NCBI GenBank assembly: GCA_002377645.1
Contig: DFQF01000070.1
Coordinates: 34,244-98,243 of the forward strand
DNA from: Nitrospinaceae bacterium UBA3496
GTDB lineage: Bacteria; UBA8248
Direction of reading: 5' to 3'
DNA length: 64,000 nucleotides
Shown here: in pieces, positions 1-7,033 of the stretch
How the letters are laid out: each line of letters starts with the position of its first letter
Numbering within the stretch: the first letter of the stretch is position 1
The notes under the pieces: generated by a model
Databases searched by the model: none
Told to the model about the DNA's origin: nothing
The model's input: the letters and a program-made list of their open reading frames with translations, nothing else
Program-made: the position numbers and the translations under genes

Positions 1-161
1 ATTGTTGCAGGATTTGAATTTACCAAAACTATCTCGAAACCTTCCTCCTTTAATGATTTACAAGCTTGTGCTCCTGAATAATCAAATTCGCAAGCCTGAC
101 CTATGACTATAGGACCAGAACCTATTATCATAATTTTCTTTATATCAGTTCTTCTTGGCAT
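1..161 (-). CDS. carB: Carbamoyl-phosphate synthase large subunit, N-terminal fragment
   Basis: This is the first 53 codons of a gene that runs off the left edge of the window. The ATG is at 161 and the product begins [20 protein letters not shown], followed by [17 protein letters not shown] and VNSNPAT, which is the nearly invariant N-terminus of CarB and its first ATP-grasp pre-domain. CarB uses ammonia delivered by CarA, bicarbonate and two ATP to make carbamoyl phosphate for pyrimidine and arginine synthesis. It lies 25 bases behind carA on the same strand and is the last visible gene of the pyr operon. Confidence 0.95.
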   Translation of the reverse strand, partial: MPRRTDIKKIMIIGSGPIVIGQACEFDYSGAQACKSLKEEGFEIVLVNSNPAT

Positions 162-186
162 TTCAGTTTTTCCAATAAATGTTCAT

Positions 187-1293
187 TTAAAGAATGTTTT
201 TACTAGACACACAAAAATCGTAAAAGAAATCAAATAATTTTCTTGCATCATGAGGACCAGGAGATGCTTCGGGATGATACTGAACACTACATACTCTCAA
301 CTCTTGAGCAAGTAGACCCTCACAAGTCATATCATTTAAATTTAAATGCGTTACTTCTACACCCTTAGGAAGAGTATCAAGAGCAACAGAAAAAGAATGA
401 TTTTGAGAAGTAATATCAATCTGACTACCTGAGGTTTTTCTTACAGGATGATTTACCCCATGGTGCCCAAATTTCAACTTGTAAGTTTTTCCACCCAAAA
501 CCTGCGCTAAAATTTGGTGCCCTAGACAAATACCAACAATTGGAATTTTCCCAAGTATTTTTTTTACATTAGAAATTATATAGTCTAATGCTGATGGATC
601 TCCCGGTCCATTTGACAAAAATACAAGAGCTGGTTTCTTTTCCAAAACTGATTCTGCAGGTTCAGTACAAGGTACTACCTCAAGATCAAATCTTTCAGAC
701 AATTGATTGAAAATTGCACGTTTTCCACCTAAATCATATGCTATGCATAGAGGTCTATTCTTTTTTTCACCGAAGAAAAATGAATTCTCGCAAGAAACTC
801 CTTTGACCAAATCCCTACCTTCTAATCCTAGTGATTCTTTTGCACGATCTACAAGAATATCCTTATTTTTTTCAGTACTTGATAAAACAGCTTTCAAAGA
901 ACCGTTTTCTCTAATATGTCTAGTTAAAAAACGCGTATCTATCCCTTCTATGCCAGCGATTTTATATTCCTTTAAGTATGTATCTAGGTCTTTTTCAGAA
1001 TTATACTTATAAAACTTCCTGCAGAGTTCTTTAACTATAAAAGCTTCAACCCATATATTGCTTGACTCTTCATCTCCTTGTACAACACCATAATTTCCAA
1101 TATGAGGATAAGTCATCACCACCATCTGTCCTCTGTATGACGGATCTGTTAAAACTTCTTGATATCCTGTCATGGCAGTATTAAAAACAAGTTCCCCTTC
1201 TGCATCAACGTCATATCCAAAGGATCTTCCTTGAAGGACAAGACCATCCTCTAAGGCTAGAATAGCAGTTTTATCTTGCTTATTAGTTCCCAT
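187..1293 (-). CDS. carA: Carbamoyl-phosphate synthase small (glutaminase) subunit
   Basis: A 368-residue protein of normal family length. It hydrolyses glutamine and channels ammonia to CarB. The N-terminal half is the CPSase small-chain domain (ALEDGLVLQGRSFG near residue 13, TGYQEVLTDPSY near 42). The C-terminal half is a class I glutamine amidotransferase with nucleophile Cys256 in GICLGHQ and the His340/Glu342 pair in QYHPEASPGPHD. It starts with ATG at 1293, 17 bases after pyrC, and is probably co-transcribed in the order pyrR-pyrB-pyrC-carA-carB. It should therefore share the pyrimidine-sensing leader upstream of pyrR. Assignment is secure. Confidence 0.96.
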   Translation of the reverse strand: MGTNKQDKTAILALEDGLVLQGRSFGYDVDAEGELVFNTAMTGYQEVLTDPSYRGQMVVMTYPHIGNYGVVQGDEESSNIWVEAFIVKELCRKFYKYNSEKDLDTYLKEYKIAGIEGIDTRFLTRHIRENGSLKAVLSSTEKNKDILVDRAKESLGLEGRDLVKGVSCENSFFFGEKKNRPLCIAYDLGGKRAIFNQLSERFDLEVVPCTEPAESVLEKKPALVFLSNGPGDPSALDYIISNVKKILGKIPIVGICLGHQILAQVLGGKTYKLKFGHHGVNHPVRKTSGSQIDITSQNHSFSVALDTLPKGVEVTHLNLNDMTCEGLLAQELRVCSVQYHPEASPGPHDARKLFDFFYDFCVSSKNIL

Positions 1294-1310
1294 AAATTAA
1301 AACTCCTAAT

Positions 1311-2594
1311 CTATTCAATATTTTTCATTGCGAATTTTCCATTAACGATAGTTGCAACTGGACATCCTGTTAATTCCCAACCTGAAAATGGAGTATTTTT
1401 AGACCTGCTTTTAAATTTTTCTGGAATAACTGTATATTTTTTTTCTAAATCAATGATTGTCAGATCAGCCAATGATCCTTCTTCTATCTTATTACATGGA
1501 ATTCCAATTGCCTTAGAAGGTCCTAAAGTAAACTTTGCAATCATTTCATTTATAGTCAAAATACCTTCATGTACTAAACGATCAAGAGCTAGAGGAACCG
1601 CCGTTTCAAGCCCAACTACTCCGAATGGAACTCTATCAAACTCAACTTCCAAATCTGCTTGATCATGTGGAGCATGATCAGAAGCAATGACATCAATAGT
1701 TCCGTCTTTCAACCCTTCAATAAGTGCAATACGATGTTTTTCATCTCTAAGCGGAGGTGCCATTTTACATGAAGAATTAAAACCTCTAATTTCCTCATCA
1801 GTAAGCGAAAAGTGATGGGGTGTAACCTCACATGTTACGTTTACACCTTTCTTTTTAGCATTCCTTATCAAGTCGACAGCACCTTCAGAAGAAACGTGTA
1901 AGATATGCAACTTACCTCCTGTCAACTCAGCTAACCTCAAGTCTCGATAAACACAAATATCTTCGCTAGCATCTGGATTGGCTGAGAGCCCTAAACTAGT
2001 AGAAACAACACCTTCATGCATTACTCTATCCTTAGATAAGCTTATGTCTTCAGCATGATCAAGAATTGTCGTCCCTAGCATTTTAGAATATTCAAGTGCA
2101 GACCTCATCATAAAAGCATCCTTAATGGGAAAACCATCATCACTAAATGCTATGGCTCCAGCAGAATTTTGATCAGATAACTCGGAAAGTTTCTCTCCTT
2201 TCAATCCAATAGAAACAGCACCAATCGGATAAACTTTACATGCTCCTACTTCACGAGATTTCTTCAATATTCTCTCAGTAATTGAACTAGAATCATTTAC
2301 AGGATCTGTATTTGCCATACATGCAACAGCAGTAAAACCTCCTGCGACTGCAGAACTTGTTCCACTTTCAATATCTTCTTTGTATTCTTGACCGGGCTCT
2401 CTGAAGTGAACATGCATATCTATAAACCCAGGACACACAATTAAGTTTGATGCATCCAGTATTTCGGTACCAGAGGTTCTCTTAATGTTTTTAGATTTTT
2501 TTATTATTTTCCCATCTTCTAAAAGCAGATCAAGAATCTCGTCAGTCTTTGTAATAGGGTCAACTATACGACCATTTTTGATTAACAATGACAC
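1311..2594 (-). CDS. pyrC: Dihydroorotase (type I)
   Basis: A 427-residue amidohydrolase-superfamily enzyme that cyclises carbamoyl-aspartate to dihydroorotate. The metal motif HVHFREPG is at residues 61-68. Further expected ligands are Asp152/153, His180 (LDHAED) and His233 (LHILHVSS). The catalytic Asp306 lies in ASDHAPH, and the substrate-binding stretch CMANTDP begins near 92. This pattern is the type I form found with CarA/PyrB in bacterial pyr operons. The start is GTG at 2594, behind an AGGAGAG ribosome site about 7 bases upstream. It sits 47 bases after pyrB. Confidence 0.95.
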   Translation of the reverse strand: MSLLIKNGRIVDPITKTDEILDLLLEDGKIIKKSKNIKRTSGTEILDASNLIVCPGFIDMHVHFREPGQEYKEDIESGTSSAVAGGFTAVACMANTDPVNDSSSITERILKKSREVGACKVYPIGAVSIGLKGEKLSELSDQNSAGAIAFSDDGFPIKDAFMMRSALEYSKMLGTTILDHAEDISLSKDRVMHEGVVSTSLGLSANPDASEDICVYRDLRLAELTGGKLHILHVSSEGAVDLIRNAKKKGVNVTCEVTPHHFSLTDEEIRGFNSSCKMAPPLRDEKHRIALIEGLKDGTIDVIASDHAPHDQADLEVEFDRVPFGVVGLETAVPLALDRLVHEGILTINEMIAKFTLGPSKAIGIPCNKIEEGSLADLTIIDLEKKYTVIPEKFKSRSKNTPFSGWELTGCPVATIVNGKFAMKNIE

Positions 2595-2641
2595 CAGTCA
2601 AACTCTCCTTTTACAAAAAACTACAAATATCAAAATAAGCC

Positions 2642-3565
2642 TTAGCCCGATAATAAGTAAAGAATAGACATTCTGCATGCAACGCCATATTCAACTTGTT
2701 CTAGAATGACTGAAAAAGGGCCATCTGCAACATTAGGAGACATTTCTATCCCTCTATTTATCGGACCTGGGTGCATAATCAACAAATCATCCTTAGCATT
2801 ATCAAGTCTTGCCTCATTTATACCAAAAGTATTGGCATATTCTCTTGCACTTGGAAATGCAGACCCTCCACCTCGTTCTAGCTGAATTCTAAGAGTGATC
2901 AATACATCCGCATCACGAATCGCATCGTCTAAGTTTGTTGTTACTCTAGCACCTAAACATTCTGCTCTTGCAGGTATCATTGTTGAAGGACCGCAAATTG
3001 TCACATTTGCACCAAGTTTCAACAAACCCGAAATGTCAGAACGTGCAACCCTACTATGAGCAATATCTCCAACAATCGAAACATTGAGATCTTTGAATGA
3101 TTTTTTATGTTGTCTTATCGTATACAAATCTAACAACGCTTGGGTCGGATGTTCGTGACAACCATCTCCCGCATTTATAACTGCACAGCTAAGTTCGCGT
3201 CCAAGATATTCAGGAGCTCCAGACGATGGATGGCGAACAACCAATACATCTGTTGCCATAGCCTCTATATTTCTAGCTGTATCTCTGAGTGTTTCTCCTT
3301 TCTGAGATGAGCTTGTCGTGGAAGAAAGATTAATAACATCTGCTGAAAGTCTTTTTCCTGCTATTTCAAATGATGCGCGAGTTCTCGTACTAGCCTCAAA
3401 AAACAAATTAACAACAGTTTTCCCTCGCAATGTAGGGACTTTTTTTATATCCCTTTCATTTACTTCTCGAAATGAGTCAGTTTGATCAAGAAGAAATGTT
3501 ATTTCTTCAGGAGTCAAATCACTCACAGAAAGGAGATCTTTTTTGCTATAGTTTTTAGTAACCAA
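2642..3565 (-). CDS. pyrB: Aspartate carbamoyltransferase catalytic subunit
   Basis: A 307-residue catalytic chain that joins carbamoyl phosphate to aspartate. The carbamoyl-phosphate loop [13 protein letters not shown], the loop [12 protein letters not shown], the [12 protein letters not shown] segment and the C-terminal [11 protein letters not shown] are all present, and the length is typical. No regulatory pyrI gene is visible nearby. The start is ambiguous. TTG at 3565 gives the correct frame with AAAGG upstream, while an ATG just upstream (ATGAAAAGG followed by nine T) is out of frame by one base through that homopolymer. I take the TTG. The gene lies 19 bases behind pyrR. Confidence 0.94.
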   Translation of the reverse strand: MVTKNYSKKDLLSVSDLTPEEITFLLDQTDSFREVNERDIKKVPTLRGKTVVNLFFEASTRTRASFEIAGKRLSADVINLSSTTSSSQKGETLRDTARNIEAMATDVLVVRHPSSGAPEYLGRELSCAVINAGDGCHEHPTQALLDLYTIRQHKKSFKDLNVSIVGDIAHSRVARSDISGLLKLGANVTICGPSTMIPARAECLGARVTTNLDDAIRDADVLITLRIQLERGGGSAFPSAREYANTFGINEARLDNAKDDLLIMHPGPINRGIEMSPNVADGPFSVILEQVEYGVACRMSILYLLSG

Positions 3566-3584
3566 AAAAAAACCTTTTCATTAT

Positions 3585-4115
3585 TTAATTAACTGAGAAC
3601 ACTCCATCAGTGTCATCTATCTCCTTCATCATCACTTTAATTAACTTTTTTTTCCCTATTAATAGATTTTTCCCTACAAAATCAGCCTTGACTGGAAATT
3701 CCCTCATTCCTCTATCAACCATCACCGCAAGACGTAAATATTTAGGACGTCCAAAACTAATTAAAGTAGATAAAGCAGCTCTAATTGTCCTCCCAGTGTG
3801 AAGAACATCATCAACCAAGATCAACTGCTTATCTTTACAAGAAAACGGTATTGAAGTTTTTCCTACAATTTTACTTCTCTTAATTTCACTTGAAAGGTCA
3901 TCTCTGTAAAAAGTTACATCTAAATCTCCAACTGATAAATTTATACCTGAAATATTTTTTATGTTTGAGGCAATTCTTCGTGCCAAAAAAATTCCTCTTG
4001 TTTTTACGCCTATAATTGCTAAGGGAAATTTTGAATCGGTATTTTCTATAATTTCATGAGATAGTCTCTTAATTGTGCTTTCAAATTTCTGCTGAGATAA
4101 AATTTCTTTCCTCAA
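3585..4115 (-). CDS. pyrR: Bifunctional pyr operon regulator / uracil phosphoribosyltransferase
   Basis: A 176-residue PyrR. Members bind UMP/UTP and a conserved RNA loop in pyr mRNA leaders, and most also make UMP from uracil and PRPP. The PRPP loop LVDDVLHTGRT is intact, IGVKTRGIFLARR and DVTFYRDDLS match the family, and the N-terminal RLSHEI keeps the His seen in RNA-binding PyrR. The C-terminal region is diverged: DRGMREFPVKADFVGKN replaces the common GHRELPIRAD form. It starts with TTG at 4115 behind GGAGA. A binding loop and terminator sit directly upstream, so it probably regulates its own operon. A second paralogue lies at 26276-26845. Confidence 0.92.
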   Translation of the reverse strand: MRKEILSQQKFESTIKRLSHEIIENTDSKFPLAIIGVKTRGIFLARRIASNIKNISGINLSVGDLDVTFYRDDLSSEIKRSKIVGKTSIPFSCKDKQLILVDDVLHTGRTIRAALSTLISFGRPKYLRLAVMVDRGMREFPVKADFVGKNLLIGKKKLIKVMMKEIDDTDGVFSVN

Positions 4116-4124
4116 AATATCTCC

Positions 4125-4155
4125 AAAAAAAAACCCCCAATCAAATGACTGGAGG
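4125..4155 (-). terminator. Intrinsic attenuator in the pyr leader
   Basis: Read on the minus strand, CCTCCA (4155-4150) pairs with TGGGGG (4139-4134), allowing one U-G wobble, around a 10-base loop. It is followed at once by nine T (4133-4125). This is a textbook intrinsic terminator placed about 10 bases before the pyrR start. That position makes it an attenuator for the whole operon rather than the end of another gene. Confidence 0.75.
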
Positions 4156-4206
4156 CAAAATAAACTCTATGTACACACTGTAAAAAATCATAATTTTAAT
4201 CACCTT

Positions 4207-4227
4207 TTGCGCCTCTCGGGACGACAA
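4207..4227 (-). promoter_or_regulatory. PyrR mRNA-binding loop
   Basis: The minus strand at 4221-4211 reads TCCCGAGAGGC, an exact match to the core of the PyrR binding-loop consensus UCCNGNGAGGY. Flanking bases form a stem: UUG/CAA outside and CGUC/GGCG inside, with one bulged U. It lies between the predicted promoter and the attenuator at 4125-4155. In characterised systems PyrR-UMP binding to this loop blocks the antiterminator and lets the terminator form. Confidence 0.75.
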
Positions 4228-4246
4228 TTAAAGGAACACTGGTCGA

Positions 4247-4274
4247 AAGATAACACAATTGATACAAAAATCAA
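4247..4274 (-). promoter_or_regulatory. Candidate pyr operon promoter
   Basis: On the minus strand TTGATT (4274-4269) and TATCTT (4252-4247) are separated by 16 bases. Each box matches the sigma-70 consensus at four of six positions. A start near 4240 would give a leader of about 125 bases containing the PyrR loop and the attenuator. The match alone is modest; its position relative to those elements is the main support. Confidence 0.45.
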
Positions 4275-4280
4275 GTTTAA

Positions 4281-4595
4281 TTATTCTCTTCGCAAAAAGT
4301 TGACAACCCTAGGCAATTCATCCTCTAAAAAATACCCATCATCTTTGTTTTCAATTTTCAAAGAAAATATCTGGTCTGGAAATTCGAAATCTTTTTTTGA
4401 TTCAGGCAATTTAAGTACCTTTATTTCAAAAATACTTTTATTTTGAATGACCTTAAGTGAATCCTTAAGCTTTATTTTATATGAAGATTTTATGAATTTT
4501 CCATTTACTTGGATTGAACGACTTTCTATAAATTTTTTTATTTTTGAACGTCTTTTAACTACACGTGTATACAGAAGAAAATGATCTATTCTCAT
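4281..4595 (-). CDS. S4-domain RNA-binding protein (RqcP/Hsp15-like)
   Basis: A 104-residue protein with an N-terminal S4 domain: MRIDHFLLYTRVVKRRSKIK, then SIQVNGKFIKSSYKIKLKDSLKV. This is the pattern of the small RqcP (YabO)/Hsp15 family, which binds rRNA or tRNA on stalled 50S subunits and helps in ribosome rescue and nascent-chain quality control. Whether it acts as RqcP or Hsp15 cannot be told from sequence alone. It is the last gene of the mfd-foldase group, 12 bases after the SurA-like gene. The pyr promoter overlaps or directly follows its stop. Confidence 0.8.
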   Translation of the reverse strand: MRIDHFLLYTRVVKRRSKIKKFIESRSIQVNGKFIKSSYKIKLKDSLKVIQNKSIFEIKVLKLPESKKDFEFPDQIFSLKIENKDDGYFLEDELPRVVNFLRRE

Positions 4596-4607
4596 CTTAA
4601 TTCTTTT

Positions 4608-6077
4608 TTATTGTACATTTTGATTCCCAGATTTGAGGCTGTGAGCATTCATAAAGTTAACATCAAAAACTATTTTTATTTTTTTTCCGTCAGTTACAAA
4701 AGTAAATTTTCTTCTATTTCTATTCAATGAAACTTTCTTAATCATGTCCGCAAAACTTAGACTCCCAAGAAACTCATTTGGAACTAACATCCTTGTTCGA
4801 TACCAGAATATCTTAAGCGCAGGATCTGGATTAACAAATACAGAATAGTTTTGAGGTATTCCACGGAGAATTTCAGGATCAAGAATGTTTTGCTTAGTCA
4901 ATTTGAAAGAATTTGTAGACCAACGAGATTTTCCCTTCTTCACACCTAATTCCCAAGAGATTTTCTCTCTTCCCAAAAAAGGAGAGGAAGAAAGAAGTTT
5001 GATATCTGTAATTTTAAAAATAACGTGTTCTTTAATATTTTTAAAAAGCAAATCTAGTGTTCGATTTCCTGAATTCGTACCGGAATTATAAGTGATTTCC
5101 AAAAAAGCTGATTTTCTCAATTCACTAATCCATTTTTTTCTTATAAGAACTGATTTTTCACTAAAAATTGTCTTCCTGATTTTCTCATGGGCTTCTTTCA
5201 ATGGAATCATCTTCCCAGGAATGATTTTGTATACCAAAACAATATGCAACCCTGCTCTTGACTGGACTATTCCACTAACTTGATTCTCTTCAATTGAAAA
5301 GATAGCCTTTTCAAGTTCAGGAAGTATCTCACCTTTTTTAACAACCCCGAGATCTCCACCAAGATTTCTAGAAGGACCTTTAGAATATTGCTTTGCCAGA
5401 TCTGGAAAATTGTCCGGATTATTTTTCGCCTTCTTCAAAACTGTTTCAGAAAGAACTTTTATTTTCGAAATATCATTATTTGACATTTCTTCGTTTAAAG
5501 GAAAAAAAATCTGCCTGACTTTTCTAGAACTACCAAGAGTCATCTTATCTGAATTGTCTTTATAGTAATTCTCAATCTCTTTTTTTGCCACCGTAACAAT
5601 AGTATTTACGAAAATATTCTCAACTTTTTTTATTAGCAACTTATCTCGAGTTCGTTTTTTGAATTTTTCCAGACTTGAGCCAGTGGAAATTAGATATTTA
5701 CTCAATTGGTCTAAAGTAATCTTTGCTCTCTTCAGGACAGATGAAATAGCAAGATTTAATTCTCTATCTGTGACAGAAAGTCGAATCTTTTTTGCTTTTT
5801 GGATCAATAATTTTTTTTCTACAAGATTATCTAAAGCTTTTTGTTCTAGATCCTGTAATTTTCTATCTAAATCTTTCCCTTTATACTTTCTTTTAAGTTC
5901 AAGTTTCGCCATTATTACAAATTCTTGAAGTTCACTAAGAGTTATAATTTCTTCGTTTATTTTCGCAACTATTCTTTCTATTACAATTGGTTTTGCATAT
6001 AAAAAATGCACAAAACATAGACTAATGACGATTAAAGAAAAAAATATACACTTTTTCATTGTTCTTTTGTTCTCCAT
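4608..6077 (-). CDS. SurA-like periplasmic peptidyl-prolyl isomerase
   Basis: A secreted foldase of about 489 residues. A signal peptide (MKKCIFFSLIVISLCFVHFLYA) is followed by a SurA N-domain (about 30-150) and one parvulin/PpiC rotamase domain (about 187-285: VRQIFFPLN, FPDLAKQYSKGPSRNLGGDLG, SGIVQSRAGLHIVLV). After the usual terminal helix comes an extension of about 160 residues with no family I recognise. ATG at 6077 overlaps the upstream stop as TAATG, which implies translational coupling; ATG at 6059 is an alternative start. Predicted role: chaperone for outer-membrane proteins. The neighbour order mfd-PpiC-SurA is common in deltaproteobacteria-like genomes. Confidence 0.85.
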   Translation of the reverse strand: MENKRTMKKCIFFSLIVISLCFVHFLYAKPIVIERIVAKINEEIITLSELQEFVIMAKLELKRKYKGKDLDRKLQDLEQKALDNLVEKKLLIQKAKKIRLSVTDRELNLAISSVLKRAKITLDQLSKYLISTGSSLEKFKKRTRDKLLIKKVENIFVNTIVTVAKKEIENYYKDNSDKMTLGSSRKVRQIFFPLNEEMSNNDISKIKVLSETVLKKAKNNPDNFPDLAKQYSKGPSRNLGGDLGVVKKGEILPELEKAIFSIEENQVSGIVQSRAGLHIVLVYKIIPGKMIPLKEAHEKIRKTIFSEKSVLIRKKWISELRKSAFLEITYNSGTNSGNRTLDLLFKNIKEHVIFKITDIKLLSSSPFLGREKISWELGVKKGKSRWSTNSFKLTKQNILDPEILRGIPQNYSVFVNPDPALKIFWYRTRMLVPNEFLGSLSFADMIKKVSLNRNRRKFTFVTDGKKIKIVFDVNFMNAHSLKSGNQNVQ

Positions 6078-7018
6078 TACTTCAAATATATTACCTTTGC
6101 ATTTTTCCTCAAATTCAAAATCCACTTATTCAATAATTTACGGCCTTTTTTTCGGATAATCTCTTCTCTTATCATATTCTCAACAGAGCGAAAAGGTTTA
6201 ACGTAAGCAGATCTTATTTCTGTAACCTGAAAAACATGAAATCCAGAAGGTGATGATATAACTTTACTAATTTCTCCAACCTTCAAATTTTCAAGTGCCT
6301 TACGTAATGACGAAGGTAAGTCCTTCAATTCGAGATACCCTAGGACACCTCCTAAAAAAGAATTAGGACCTATTGATTTTTCTTTTGCAAGAGCAGAAAA
6401 AACAGACCCTTTTAGTAATTGAGAATGAATTTCTAAAGCCAACTGTTTGTCTTCAACAACAATCTGCCTAACCTTCAATCGACGTGAAGTGGTATATTTT
6501 TTTATATTATTTTTATAAAAAAATCTCTTTTCATCTTCTGATACCTGAATTTTTGAATAAATTTTATACTGAATGATTTTATTTACTCTTAAAATTTCTC
6601 TAATTGTTTTTAACCACTCATTTAATTTTTCTTCCTTTTTAAAGAATTTCTTTTTTATATCTTTCTGGTTTAGTGGGAAAAAAAGACTTTCAAGGTAACT
6701 ATTCACTTCTAAATCTTCTACTTTCACATTCATAGTTTTAGATGATTGGAGAATTAATTTTCTTTCAATCAATTGATCTATAAAAATACGAGTACTTGGG
6801 TCTTTACCCCCAATTTTACTTTCTGATTTCCAAACAATCGAAAAATTAGATTCTAAATCTTTTGCATTAATAAACTCATCATTCACTTGAACTAAGTTTG
6901 ATTTTAAATCTTGAACCTGTTTCTTCTGAACATCACTTTCACAACCAACAAGATGAAGATTAATAAAGAAAAGCAGCAGGATCGTCAGAGAATGATTTTT
7001 TTTTAGGAAAAAAATAAT
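6077..7018 (-). CDS. PpiC-type foldase, probable lipoprotein with non-standard start
   Basis: The open frame encodes a parvulin-type peptidyl-prolyl isomerase: an N-terminal helical SurA-like region, then rotamase motifs LKVRQIVVEDKQ, SALAKEKSIGPNSFLGGVLGYL and VISSPSGFHVFQV. The first ordinary start is GTG at 6886, but the frame stays open upstream and encodes KKNHSLTILLLFFINLHLVGC. That is a lipoprotein signal with lipobox LVGC (Cys at codon 6941-6943), so translation must begin further up. No ATG, GTG or TTG exists there. An ATT at 7018 has AGGAAGG seven bases upstream and would give 313 residues. Alternatively a one-base indel in the T7 run links a GTG near 7026 to this frame. Confidence 0.8.
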   Translation of the reverse strand: MIFFLKKNHSLTILLLFFINLHLVGCESDVQKKQVQDLKSNLVQVNDEFINAKDLESNFSIVWKSESKIGGKDPSTRIFIDQLIERKLILQSSKTMNVKVEDLEVNSYLESLFFPLNQKDIKKKFFKKEEKLNEWLKTIREILRVNKIIQYKIYSKIQVSEDEKRFFYKNNIKKYTTSRRLKVRQIVVEDKQLALEIHSQLLKGSVFSALAKEKSIGPNSFLGGVLGYLELKDLPSSLRKALENLKVGEISKVISSPSGFHVFQVTEIRSAYVKPFRSVENMIREEIIRKKGRKLLNKWILNLRKNAKVIYLK

Positions 7019-7033
7019 TTAAACACCTTCCTC

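Noticed and set aside
707-1012. Plus-strand open frame of 101 codons opposite carA
   Set aside because: It lies entirely antisense inside carA, shows no protein motif and has no ribosome site. The same holds for the other antisense frames over strong genes.
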